From Aquirhabdus sp. (lineage in GTDB: Bacteria > Pseudomonadota > Gammaproteobacteria > Pseudomonadales > Moraxellaceae), in the NCBI GenBank assembly GCA_030152425.1, contig JASLJP010000239.1:1-10406 (forward strand): a stretch of 10,406 bases of DNA. Reading direction: 5' to 3'. The notes beneath the pieces were generated by a model that worked only from the letters and a program-made list of their open reading frames with translations, had not been told where the DNA came from and did not search any database. A program made the translations under genes and the position numbers. Below, one piece after another: positions 1 through 7,005 of the stretch (within the stretch, counting starts at the first letter, position 1; each line of letters starts with the position of its first letter).

Positions 1-902
1 GCCAATGCTGGCTCTAGCTCGGCATTGATCGACTCCGGCGTGACATTGACGTCGGCCAGCAGTTCGACGAGGCTGCGGTTACTGTTGCGGGCATACCAGC
101 CAGCCGTACCGTCGGCCACGATGGTTTGGACGAATTTACCGGTACGGATATGGTTCCAGATCACCACCACCAGATGCGAGGCAGCGTCTATGGTTGGTTC
201 GCTCACATATTGGTTGATATTGGCGACCGGACGCGGTTTGATCTTTGACCACACTTCGCTGGCGATGCGCTGTACATGCTTGCTGCTCAGTTGTTCGCTG
301 GTTTTCTTCTCGGCGATGTTCATGATGTTGCGGATGTTGCGTGACAGATAGCTTTGCAGGGCGTCATCCAGATTACTGTCGGTCGCCCGCTCCAGCACGC
401 CTTTACCCAGTTTCATCAAGGATGAGGCGCCGGGGATTTTTTTGGTGACGACGTTGTTTTCCATATAGTCTTTGATGGCATGACTGATGGTCGTCGACAA
501 AATCTCGCCGGTAGAGGGGTTGCTGAAGATCTCATGGATGATCGCTTCACGCTGTTTGACGTCATTGGCGATCATATTGATCACAGTTTCTGCTGTGGCA
601 TCCGGCACGAGATCGGAGATCAGTGTGGTCTGGCCGATTGGGTTTTTCAGCGCATCTTTGACAATGTTGGCGATTTCAGTACGCAACTGATTGGTGGGCG
701 GCAGTCCCAGCACATGGTTCTGAGCGATTTTTTGAATCACCTCCAGTGATACCAACGCCGACAGCGGGGTATCGGCAAGGTGTGCAAAGAACGCACCGAC
801 TTCGGCACGAATGACACTGAAGTCTTGTAGTTCGGCAATGGTGTGCTCGACGTGAGCTTGGAGCAGGCTTTCCGCTTTGGAGTTAAGTTTCTTTGCTGGC
901 AT
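1..902 (-). CDS. Conserved uncharacterised protein, C-terminal part beyond window
   Basis: An open frame runs from an ATG at 902 leftwards to the window edge without a stop, giving 300 residues and no C-terminus. The start has an AGGAG about 10 bases upstream and begins MPAKKLNSKAESLLQAH. The protein looks soluble: no signal peptide, no convincing membrane segment, no cysteine in the visible part, and many amphipathic helical stretches. Residues around 140-170 include a run of basic and small residues (KDYMENN, KKIPGASSLMKLGKG). From memory it resembles a hypothetical protein of similar size conserved in Acinetobacter; I cannot name a domain or function. Reading frame, codon use and Shine-Dalgarno all support a real gene. 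It lies downstream of the hydrolase on the same strand, but a hairpin between them suggests separate transcription. Confidence 0.8.
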   Translation of the reverse strand, partial: MPAKKLNSKAESLLQAHVEHTIAELQDFSVIRAEVGAFFAHLADTPLSALVSLEVIQKIAQNHVLGLPPTNQLRTEIANIVKDALKNPIGQTTLISDLVPDATAETVINMIANDVKQREAIIHEIFSNPSTGEILSTTISHAIKDYMENNVVTKKIPGASSLMKLGKGVLERATDSNLDDALQSYLSRNIRNIMNIAEKKTSEQLSSKHVQRIASEVWSKIKPRPVANINQYVSEPTIDAASHLVVVIWNHIRTGKFVQTIVADGTAGWYARNSNRSLVELLADVNVTPESINAELEPAL

Positions 903-980
903 GGAATGGGCGCTCCTGAAGATTGAGAGAAATAGCATAGAGGTCGGCAGGTCTAAAAGAGGGGGACTGCAAGCCGGATG

Positions 981-1012
981 AAAGGAAGGCCCACATGAGC
1001 GGACCTTCCTTT
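981..1012 (-). terminator. Hairpin downstream of the hydrolase gene
   Basis: AAAGGAAGG at 981-989 pairs perfectly with CCTTCCTTT at 1004-1012, and after one mismatch two further C-G pairs extend the stem. It begins about 20 bases past the hydrolase stop at 1031. On the minus strand the right arm ends CCTTCCTTT followed by CATCC, so the T-tract is short; it may be a weak factor-independent terminator separating the hydrolase from the next gene. Confidence 0.55.
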
Positions 1013-1030
1013 ATGATTTTCATGCCGTGT

Positions 1031-2056
1031 TTATGGCGTTTTTGTTGCAGCGGCCGCCGCGGCTATCGCTGCAGGACTCGGGGCAAACTTATTCGGCGTA
1101 GCGATGGCCTTTTTCAAAAACGGCAAATAGGCCTGAACGACCAATTGTTCTGCTTCAAGAATTGGAATATGGCCGATATTGTCGAGGATGACAGGTGGGC
1201 GCTTATCTTTCAGGAAGCTGGTCAGTTCAGGAACCACGCCGACATCGACGACCTGATCTTCTTTCCCCCAAATGACGAGGGTCGGGGCTTCAATGGATTT
1301 CAACACGGTGTCAAAGCTATCAGGCGTATAGGCTTTGGATAGCTCGATGATCTTTTCCACCAGTTTTTTCATATTGGCCGATTGGGCGATCATGGCATTT
1401 TCTTGGCCGACCAAGATGTCTTTCGGAATAAATGGCGGGTTATACATGACCAGTTTAATGACTTTGCTCAGATCACCCGGTTTGGTCACGATGATATCGC
1501 GCAGCAAGGTCGGATCTTTCAAATAGATGCTTTTCGCTGAGGCGTATACACCAGCGGTATCCACCAGCAGCAGACTTTGCGTATCACTAAAGTACAGGCT
1601 GGCGTACAGCGCTGCGATAGACCCACCCATCGAATGACCGGCGACATTGAGGTTTTTTTCTATTTTGATGGTTTCAGCAAAACGACGTAGGGATTCTGCG
1701 ATGGTCGCCGGCTGCAGGTCGTAGGTTGCGGCAATTTTGGTATCGCCACTGGCGGGCAGATCAGGGATCACCACATGGTAATACGGGGTGAGCAGATGTG
1801 CGACACGATTCCAGTTGTCACGGCTACCGCCCAGACCATGCACCAGCAAAACGGTCGGGTTGTTCGGGTTGCCACCTTCAGAGTATGCCCAGTCCACATC
1901 GCCTGCAGTGGCACGTTTGGTGGTCAGGCCGGCCCAGACGCGCTCTTCGGTCATTGCAGTTTGAAAGTCTACGGCATGGGCAGCAGGAATGGTGGCGCTG
2001 AGGGCAGGGAGTACCAGTAAGGTCGCCAGCACCAGCTTGCGGAGCGAAAAAGTCAT
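1031..2056 (-). CDS. Exported alpha/beta-hydrolase, lipase/esterase-like
   Basis: A 341-residue alpha/beta-hydrolase-fold protein, probably a secreted or periplasmic ester hydrolase; the substrate cannot be read from sequence. The start at 2056 is chosen because AGGA stands 8 bases upstream of it, whereas the ATG at 2065 has AGG directly against it and the longer reading from 2116 adds a charged leader unlike a signal peptide. Residues 1-28 form a signal peptide (basic LRK, hydrophobic core, AHA cleavage site). HGLGG at 73-77 is the oxyanion-hole motif, GHSMGG at 140-145 is the nucleophile elbow with Ser142, Asp267 lies in GKEDQVV and His296 in IGHIP, which completes the catalytic triad. The C-terminal 20 residues are an Ala/Pro-rich tail past the fold. 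It resembles the Moraxella/Pseudomonas Lip3-type hydrolases. It is flanked by hairpins on both sides and is probably monocistronic. Confidence 0.88.
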   Translation of the reverse strand: MTFSLRKLVLATLLVLPALSATIPAAHAVDFQTAMTEERVWAGLTTKRATAGDVDWAYSEGGNPNNPTVLLVHGLGGSRDNWNRVAHLLTPYYHVVIPDLPASGDTKIAATYDLQPATIAESLRRFAETIKIEKNLNVAGHSMGGSIAALYASLYFSDTQSLLLVDTAGVYASAKSIYLKDPTLLRDIIVTKPGDLSKVIKLVMYNPPFIPKDILVGQENAMIAQSANMKKLVEKIIELSKAYTPDSFDTVLKSIEAPTLVIWGKEDQVVDVGVVPELTSFLKDKRPPVILDNIGHIPILEAEQLVVQAYLPFLKKAIATPNKFAPSPAAIAAAAAATKTP

Positions 2057-2107
2057 GATGTTCATCCTGAATCTATCTGTGAGTCGTAAAGGCGCTCGAA
2101 TTCGGTA

Positions 2108-2135
2108 TCTATGCACTCACGATCGCCTGCATAGA
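2108..2135. repeat. Inverted repeat upstream of the hydrolase gene
   Basis: TCTATGCA at 2108-2115 and TGCATAGA at 2128-2135 are perfect 8-base inverted repeats separated by 12 bases, so their centres lie 20 bases apart, about two helical turns. The dyad sits about 50-80 bases upstream of the chosen hydrolase start and could be an operator for a dimeric regulator or part of the 5' leader. No regulator gene is adjacent and no promoter could be placed convincingly. Confidence 0.4.
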
Positions 2136-2248
2136 CGTGGCGAGCCCCGTCGAATGGAGCAAGATTAGCATATCGTTACGTGCTTGCATTGACTTTAGAA
2201 GCAATTTTGCCTGCGGTAAAGTCAATCTCGAGGTGGATATTGGGCAAT

Positions 2249-2299
2249 AAAAAGCCCGTACTGCACTGGAAGGCCGCAGCCTTACCGTGCAGTACGGGC
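2249..2299 (-). terminator. Rho-independent terminator of the DedA-family gene
   Basis: A perfect 13-bp stem (GCCCGTACTGCAC at 2254-2266 with its complement at 2287-2299) continues into an inner AAGGC/GCCTT stem with a CGCA loop. On the minus strand it starts 10 bases after the DedA-family stop and is followed directly by TTTTT (2253-2249). This is a textbook intrinsic terminator, so the hydrolase gene downstream needs its own promoter. Confidence 0.93.
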
Positions 2300-2308
2300 G
2301 ATCAGTGA

Positions 2309-2947
2309 TCAATGCGGTTTTTTACGTGAGGCCAAATAGTGACGTCCGCCTTGGATAAACAGTGGCAGCAGCGACAGTCCAATCACGGTGAGCACGATCA
2401 GGGTCAGATTGTTTTGCACAAATTCGAGCTTGCCGAGGAAATAACCGGCAGGAACCAGCGTGCCCACCCAGATCAGGGTGCCGGTGACACTGAAGAACAG
2501 GAAGCGGTGATAGGGCATATGACTCATGCCCGCGACAAAGGGGGTAAAGGTACGAATAAACGGCATAAAGCGGCCGAGCAATACCGACTTGCCACCATGT
2601 TTGTTAAAGAACACTTCCGCCATCGCCAAATACTTACGGCTGGGAAATTTACGCTTTTCACTAAAAATATGGATGCCGTATTTGCGGCCGATCCAGTAGT
2701 TGGTGCTATCGCCCAGAATCGCGGCCGTGATCAAGACACCGCTGATCAGCCATGGGTTGAGCTGGCCGATCGCCGCCAGAGCGCCGGCGGCAAACAGTAG
2801 GTTATCCCCCGGTAGAAAGGGGGTAAACACCAGACCTGTTTCACAGAAAATAATCATAAAAATAGCGGCATAGACCCATGTGCCATATTGTTCGATAAAG
2901 TCTTTCAGGTGTTGATCAATGTGCAGGATAAAATCAATGATGGGCAT
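2309..2947 (-). CDS. DedA/VTT-family inner membrane protein
   Basis: A 212-residue polytopic membrane protein of the DedA family (SNARE-associated/VTT domain), full length for the family. Members act in the inner membrane; several are implicated in recycling undecaprenyl phosphate or other lipid carriers and in proton-dependent membrane homeostasis (E. coli YqjA/YghB). Family motifs visible: FCETGLVF with Glu36, FLPGDNLLF with Asp48, GDSTNYWIGR at 79-88, and GRFMPFIRTFTPFVAG at 125-140 with Arg126 and Arg132. These acidic and basic residues correspond in spacing to the functionally essential residues reported for YqjA. Hydrophobic segments lie around 24-60, 66-80, 134-172 and 180-198. Shine-Dalgarno complementarity before the ATG at 2947 is weak, but no better start exists. 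The gene is transcribed divergently from ccmA and ends at a strong terminator. Which DedA subgroup it belongs to is not resolved. Confidence 0.93.
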   Translation of the reverse strand: MPIIDFILHIDQHLKDFIEQYGTWVYAAIFMIIFCETGLVFTPFLPGDNLLFAAGALAAIGQLNPWLISGVLITAAILGDSTNYWIGRKYGIHIFSEKRKFPSRKYLAMAEVFFNKHGGKSVLLGRFMPFIRTFTPFVAGMSHMPYHRFLFFSVTGTLIWVGTLVPAGYFLGKLEFVQNNLTLIVLTVIGLSLLPLFIQGGRHYLASRKKPH

Positions 2948-3006
2948 AGTCGCAATCTACTTATCGGGGCGGCAGGATATATGTGCAAAAGGGCACTAAA
3001 AAAGCT

Positions 3007-3034
3007 ATTGTAGTTTAAGCATCTAATTCACACA
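3007..3034 (-). promoter_or_regulatory. Possible promoter of the DedA-family gene
   Basis: On the minus strand TACAAT (3012-3007) matches the -10 consensus at five of six bases. The -35 position 16 bases upstream (TGTGTG) is a poor match. The site lies in the 140-base divergent gap, about 60 bases before the DedA-family start. No equally good site was seen for the ccm operon in the opposite direction. Confidence 0.22.
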
Positions 3035-3087
3035 CTGGCTTTAGCATATTTTATTGTCATTGGCTTAGGCTATCATTAGTCTAGCGC

Positions 3088-3831
3088 ATGCCTGAACCGT
3101 TTCATGCTCATGCCCTTACTTCGGATCGTTATTTTTTGACAGACACAGCTCAGCTACCCGACTTGCAACTGCAGACGAGGTCTTGGTTTGCAACGGATCT
3201 CGCTGTCTGCGGTTTGCGCGTCCAGCGCGGCGATCTGCTGCTGACGCAGCCCCTGAGTGTGTCCGTGACTGCGGGTCAAATTGTCCACCTGCTTGGGCGC
3301 AATGGCGCAGGTAAATCAACTTTTCTGCAACAACTGGCCGGACTGTTGCCCTATGCCGATCACGACATGCTGCGCTGGGGCGGGGCAGGGGCTGCGGATT
3401 GGCCAGTGCTGTATATGGGTCATAAGGCTGGACTCAGTAGCCTCCTCAGCGTACGTGCCAATTTAGCGTTTTTACAAGGCATCCATAGACTGGATGAGCG
3501 GGCGGTGAGCAACGCGCTGGCGCATGTAGGGCTGCTGGGCTATGAGCACACGCCCGTTGCCGAGTTGTCTTCCGGGCAAAAGCGCCGTGTCAGCCTTGCA
3601 CGGCTGTGGATGGCGGGTCAGGATGCCCCGCTCTGGTTGCTTGATGAGCCCTTGACGGCGCTTGATCAGACCATGGCCGCGCAGGTGTGTGCTCGGTTGG
3701 CAGAGTATGCGGCTGGCGGTGGGCGAGTGATCCTGACCAGCCATCAGCCACTGTCGATTGCGGTCACCCCGTTTAATCTCGACGATTACGCATTGGATCG
3801 TGCAGAGATAGCACGCGTAGGTGGGTATTGA
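3088..3831 (+). CDS. ccmA: Heme exporter ATP-binding subunit CcmA
   Basis: ATPase subunit of the CcmABCD complex, which uses ATP hydrolysis to release heme-loaded CcmE from CcmC during cytochrome c maturation. It acts on the cytoplasmic face of the inner membrane. ABC motifs are complete: Walker A GRNGAGKST at 70-78, signature LSSGQKRR at 160-167, Walker B LWLLDEP at 182-188, D-loop ALD at 191-193 and the H-loop His219 in TSHQPL. The CcmA-typical YMGHKAGL at 109-116 takes the Q-loop position. At 247 residues it is about 35-40 longer than usual CcmA (around 205), all of it an N-terminal extension. The only ATG upstream of the domain is at 3088 and it has no clear Shine-Dalgarno; TTG codons at 3136 and 3163 are alternatives, also without one. 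It is the first gene of the operon, and its stop overlaps the ccmB start. Confidence 0.95.
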   Translation: MPEPFHAHALTSDRYFLTDTAQLPDLQLQTRSWFATDLAVCGLRVQRGDLLLTQPLSVSVTAGQIVHLLGRNGAGKSTFLQQLAGLLPYADHDMLRWGGAGAADWPVLYMGHKAGLSSLLSVRANLAFLQGIHRLDERAVSNALAHVGLLGYEHTPVAELSSGQKRRVSLARLWMAGQDAPLWLLDEPLTALDQTMAAQVCARLAEYAAGGGRVILTSHQPLSIAVTPFNLDDYALDRAEIARVGGY

Positions 3832-4505
3832 TGGTACATCAGCCCCGTGCGATCCCCGTGATCCTCCGCCGTGAGATCGCGCTGCGAATTAAAAGCCCGA
3901 GCGCATGGCTCTATGCGGTCGTGTTCTTCGTCATGGTGCTGGTGCTGTTTCCCTTGGCCGTAGGGGCGAGTCCGGGTTTGCTACAGCAGATTGGCCCCGC
4001 TGCGGTGTGGATCGCCGCGTTACTGGCGCTGTTACTGGGCATGGACAGTCTGTTTCGTGCCGATGTCGACGACGGGACACTGGAGCAGGTCATTGTCGCG
4101 CGCCAATCTTTGGCGCTGTGGGTCTTGCTGAAAGTCGCGGTACACTGGTTGACCAGTGGCTGCCTGATTGTGCTGCTGTCGCTACTATCGATCCCGCTCT
4201 TTGGACTGAGTAGCACTGAGGCGGCTCTGCTGGGGGTGACGCTGCTGCTGGGCACGCCGACTTTAACTCTGTTTGCCGCGTTGGCCGCGGCACTGACCGT
4301 GACGTTACGGGGGGGCGGGCTGTATGTTCCGTTGATCGCGCTCCCATTACAGCTTCCGGTGTTGATCTTTGCTACGGGCGCTTTTGATGTGCTACACAGT
4401 GGCGGCAATCTCTACCCAATTTTGGCCTTGCTTGCCGCAGGGTTTATTTTGTCAGTGATCTTCTTGCCGTTTGCCATGGCGAGTGCGCTGCGGCTCTCGC
4501 TGTAG
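3831..4505 (+). CDS. ccmB: Heme exporter membrane subunit CcmB
   Basis: Membrane subunit that pairs with CcmA in the CcmABCD heme-handling ABC complex. The 224-residue length is normal for the family (about 220). Family signatures are visible: RREIALRIKSPSAW near the N-terminus, FPLAVGASP at 40-48, LFRADVDDGTLEQ at 74-86, a TLLLGTPTL segment and LPLQLPVLIFATGA; about six transmembrane helices can be drawn. The ATG at 3831 overlaps the ccmA TGA (TGATG) and has GGTGG 6 bases upstream; a TTG one codon earlier is possible but unnecessary. The overlap implies translational coupling with ccmA, as expected for subunits of one complex. Confidence 0.95.
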   Translation: MVHQPRAIPVILRREIALRIKSPSAWLYAVVFFVMVLVLFPLAVGASPGLLQQIGPAAVWIAALLALLLGMDSLFRADVDDGTLEQVIVARQSLALWVLLKVAVHWLTSGCLIVLLSLLSIPLFGLSSTEAALLGVTLLLGTPTLTLFAALAAALTVTLRGGGLYVPLIALPLQLPVLIFATGAFDVLHSGGNLYPILALLAAGFILSVIFLPFAMASALRLSL

Positions 4506-4555
4506 CCGCTAGATGAATCACAGCACAGCATACGGACTACTTTGGGATATTTGCG

Positions 4556-5338
4556 ATGGGTGTACTGGTTAGACTGTGGCGTAGCTTCTTACTGACGGTT
4601 GGCACGCGGCCGTTTTACGCCACCTTTAGTCCTTGGGTGCGCTGGCTGGCGGGCGCTGCGGCGCTGCTGTTGAGTGTCGGTACGGTCTGGGGGCTGGCCA
4701 TTGCGCCGCGCGATTACTTGCAAGGGGATAGTTTTCGCATCATTTATATCCATGTGCCGGCCGCAAGTCTGGCGCTGTCTTTGTATTTGGGTCTGGCACT
4801 CCTGGGGGTGATCAGTCTGGTATGGAAGATCAAGACAGCCGCCATTGTGGCGCAAGCCGCTGCGCCGGTGGGGTTGGTGCTGTGTGTCTTGGCACTGGTG
4901 ACCGGTGCGATCTGGGGCAAACCGACTTGGGGCACCTACTGGGTGTGGGATGGTCGGTTGACCAGTATGCTGCTATTGGCTTTTCTGTATGTGGGGGTCG
5001 TTGCACTGTTTCAGGCCTATGAGGGGAGTCCCCAGCATGGCAAGGCCGCCTCGATTTTATCCATCGTCGGTGCGATCAATTTACCGATTATCAAATACTC
5101 CGTCGTCTGGTGGAACACCCTACATCAGGGTGCGACGTTTAGTTTGACCGAGGCGCCCAAGATGGCTGCCAGCATGTACCTGCCGCTATTGGTCATGCTG
5201 CTGGGTTTTTATAGTCTGGTGGCTGCATTGGTGCTGTACCGCGCCTGTACTTTGATCTTGGTGCGTGAACGACAGAGCACGTGGGTGCAGGCGTTGGTCA
5301 CCCAGCAACTGACTGCGAAAGCCGGGAATGGTTTATGA
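4556..5338 (+). CDS. ccmC: Heme-handling membrane protein CcmC
   Basis: Inner-membrane protein of the heme-handling (HHP) family that binds heme at the periplasmic face and presents it to CcmE for covalent attachment. Length is 260 residues, close to the usual 240-250. The tryptophan-rich WWD domain is intact at about 120-137 (WGTYWVWDGRLTS), flanked by the two conserved heme-ligand histidines, His66 in IYIHVPAA and His190 in WWNTLHQG. About six transmembrane segments are visible. The start lies 50 bases past the ccmB stop with a GGGA-type Shine-Dalgarno; the stop overlaps ccmD (ATGA). The motif set separates it from the longer CcmF and NrfE relatives. Confidence 0.96.
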   Translation: MGVLVRLWRSFLLTVGTRPFYATFSPWVRWLAGAAALLLSVGTVWGLAIAPRDYLQGDSFRIIYIHVPAASLALSLYLGLALLGVISLVWKIKTAAIVAQAAAPVGLVLCVLALVTGAIWGKPTWGTYWVWDGRLTSMLLLAFLYVGVVALFQAYEGSPQHGKAASILSIVGAINLPIIKYSVVWWNTLHQGATFSLTEAPKMAASMYLPLLVMLLGFYSLVAALVLYRACTLILVRERQSTWVQALVTQQLTAKAGNGL

Positions 5339-5568
5339 CCTTTGCATTTGATACGGTGGCGGATTTTTTGGCGATGGGGCGCTATGCCGCCTTTGTCTGG
5401 AGCGCTTGGCTCATCAGCGGCGTGGTGCTGGGTCTGTTGATCTTGCAGACCCGTCAGGCACGGCGGCAGTTTTACCGTAGGCAGCGCCAGCTCAGGCGTC
5501 AGCAGCAGGCGCGTCGTCACATGACATCTACCGCTCCCATTGAGCAGACACCGGAGCAGCCCTCGTGA
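5335..5568 (+). CDS. ccmD: Heme exporter small subunit CcmD
   Basis: Small single-pass membrane protein of the CcmABCD complex, needed for release of holo-CcmE. The 77-residue product begins at an ATG overlapping the ccmC stop. The CcmD pattern is clear: a short N-terminus with DFLAMGRYAAFVWSAW, one transmembrane helix at about 17-38, then a strongly basic, Arg/Gln-rich cytoplasmic helix (QARRQFYRRQRQ and following) and a Thr/Pro/Glu tail. It is slightly longer than the E. coli protein (about 69). An upstream GTG at 5281 in the same frame would give a longer product but lies within ccmC and lacks family support. Confidence 0.92.
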   Translation: MTFAFDTVADFLAMGRYAAFVWSAWLISGVVLGLLILQTRQARRQFYRRQRQLRRQQQARRHMTSTAPIEQTPEQPS

Positions 5569-6023
5569 ATCCGAAACGCCGCCGTCAGCTTGCGGTCATC
5601 CTGCTCGGGGTGTTGGGCGTGGCGATCGCGCTGGGGCTGATCCTATATGCACTGCGAGCACAGACCGATTATTTTTATACCCCTGACCAGATTGCCAGCG
5701 GAGCCGCACCCCATGACAAGCGCATTAAGGCTGGTGGTATGGTAGTCAAGGGCAGTCTCTCCAAAGCGACCGACGCACTTGATGCGCGCTTTCAGATCAC
5801 CGACTTTAAGTCCACGGTCCGTGTGCAGTACAACGGGATCCTGCCGGATCTGTTTAAAGAAGGCTCTGGTGTAGTAGCGACCGGGCGTTTGCACGACGGC
5901 GTGTTTATCGCGGAGCAGATCTTGGCCAAGCATGATGAAAACTACATGCCGCCGGATGTTACTGCCGCGCTTAAGGCGCAAGGGCGCTTGGCCAATGGCG
6001 AATTGGCGCGCCCGCAGTCTTAA
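5565..6023 (+). CDS. ccmE: Periplasmic heme chaperone CcmE
   Basis: Membrane-anchored periplasmic chaperone that binds heme covalently through a histidine and delivers it to the heme lyase. At 152 residues it is normal length. A basic N-terminus (NPKRRRQ) precedes one anchor helix at about 9-30; an OB-fold beta-barrel follows, with KGSLSK, FQITDFKSTVRVQYNGILPDLFKEG-like family strands and VVATGRLHDGVF. The heme-attachment motif is intact: His123 and Tyr127 in HDENYMPP, equivalent to E. coli His130 and Tyr134. The start is GTG, overlapping the ccmD TGA (GTGA), with GGAG 9 bases upstream. It is the last ccm gene here; ccmF, ccmG, ccmH and ccmI do not follow. Confidence 0.96.
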   Translation: MNPKRRRQLAVILLGVLGVAIALGLILYALRAQTDYFYTPDQIASGAAPHDKRIKAGGMVVKGSLSKATDALDARFQITDFKSTVRVQYNGILPDLFKEGSGVVATGRLHDGVFIAEQILAKHDENYMPPDVTAALKAQGRLANGELARPQS

Positions 6024-6049
6024 AATCCCGTTTAGACGTCTGCTTCTCT

Positions 6050-6104
6050 CCAGATGGCGCGCAGTACCATCTGGCAAGCGGCGCTGAATTCAAGCATAAT
6101 TCAG
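6050..6104 (+). repeat. Two consecutive inverted repeats after ccmE
   Basis: CCAGATGG at 6050-6057 pairs perfectly with CCATCTGG at 6067-6074 (9-base loop), and CTGAATT at 6084-6090 pairs with AATTCAG at 6098-6104 (7-base loop). They start 27 bases after the ccmE stop. Neither is followed by a T-tract, so they are poor intrinsic terminators; they could mark the 3' end of the ccm transcript by stabilising it against exonucleases, or be binding sites upstream of queC. Confidence 0.45.
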
Positions 6105-6217
6105 ACCGTTTATGCGATTCATAGATCCTCGCCCTCATCAGGCGGTATACGTCGGCCAATGATGCCCGTATCCGTACAGAAAATCAGTGTAGTCTTAGCT
6201 CTAAAGGTTCATCGTCG

Positions 6218-6898
6218 ATGTCGTTTACTCATTCCCCGCGTGCGGTTGTATTGCTTTCAGGCGGTTTAGATTCTGCAACCTGCTTGGCGTGGGCGATGCA
6301 GCGTTATCAATGTGAAGCACTAAGTTTTGCTTACGGCCAGCGCCATTCCAGCGAATTAGACGCCGCCAAGCGCTTGGCCGCGACAGCCGGTGTGCCCCAT
6401 CGGGTGATCAATATTGATCTACGCAGCCTTGGAGGCTCGGCGCTGACCGATGATGCCATTGATGTGCCTGAGAATGAGCCGGGCGGTATCCCTGTGACTT
6501 ATGTGCCTGCGCGCAATACTATTTTCTTGTCCTATGCCCTGGCTGTTGCAGAAGTGACACAAAGTCAGGCCATCGTCATTGGGGTCAACGCTGTGGATTA
6601 TTCCGGCTATCCAGACTGCAGACCTGAATATATTGAAGCATTTACGCACATGGCTCAGTTGGCGACCAAGACCGGGGTCGAGGGAAATCCACTTACAATA
6701 GATACGCCGCTTTTACACTTATCCAAAGCGAATATTATACGCTTGGGCTCTGAACTTGGCTTAGACTACGCCTTGACCGTGTCCTGCTACCAAGCGGATG
6801 CCGATGGACGTGCATGTGGCCGTTGCGATAGCTGTCGACTACGCCGTCAGGGCTTTGTTGATGCAGGTCTAACCGACCCTACACGCTATCAAACCTGA
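6218..6898 (+). CDS. queC: 7-cyano-7-deazaguanine synthase QueC
   Basis: Cytoplasmic enzyme that converts 7-carboxy-7-deazaguanine, with ammonia and ATP, to preQ0, the precursor of the tRNA nucleoside queuosine. Full length at 226 residues. The ATP-pyrophosphatase P-loop SGGLDS is at 14-19. FAYGQRH at 38-43, PARNTIFLSYA at 97-107 and GVNAVDYSGYPDCRPEYI at 122-139 are family motifs. The C-terminal zinc site is intact with Cys190, Cys200, Cys203 and Cys206. The ATG has AAGG about 10 bases upstream. No other queuosine gene (queD, queE, queF) lies in the window, so the gene stands alone here. I looked for a preQ1 riboswitch in the 194-base upstream gap and saw none. Confidence 0.97.
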   Translation: MSFTHSPRAVVLLSGGLDSATCLAWAMQRYQCEALSFAYGQRHSSELDAAKRLAATAGVPHRVINIDLRSLGGSALTDDAIDVPENEPGGIPVTYVPARNTIFLSYALAVAEVTQSQAIVIGVNAVDYSGYPDCRPEYIEAFTHMAQLATKTGVEGNPLTIDTPLLHLSKANIIRLGSELGLDYALTVSCYQADADGRACGRCDSCRLRRQGFVDAGLTDPTRYQT

Positions 6899-7005
6899 TC
6901 AACGATTTTGTTGCTGCGCCTACAGTTTAGGCATTGTTATGTTTCGTGTTTTTGAGTTATGTTGCAGCAGGTATCGTTTGGTTCAAATCACCTACTAGGT
7001 TAACT

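Noticed and set aside
995..1342. Plus-strand frame of 115 codons
   Set aside because: Mostly antisense to the catalytic C-terminal part of the hydrolase; no ribosome binding site or family resemblance.
2109..2312. Short minus-strand frame between the DedA-family and hydrolase genes
   Set aside because: It runs through the strong terminator at 2249-2299 and its product has no recognisable features.
3054..3076. Promoter of the ccm operon from TTGTCA and TATCAT
   Set aside because: The spacing of 11 bases is far too short for a sigma-70 promoter.
3911..4408. A 165-codon minus-strand frame inside ccmB
   Set aside because: Antisense to a clearly recognised gene, low-complexity Ser/Thr/Ala-rich product and no Shine-Dalgarno support.
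6024..6217. preQ1 riboswitch upstream of queC
   Set aside because: An AGGTTC occurs near the start, but the C-rich and A-rich partner segments of the aptamer are absent.
6918..6932. GCCTA/TAGGC hairpin after queC
   Set aside because: Only 5 bp and no T-tract; could arise by chance, so it was not called a terminator.
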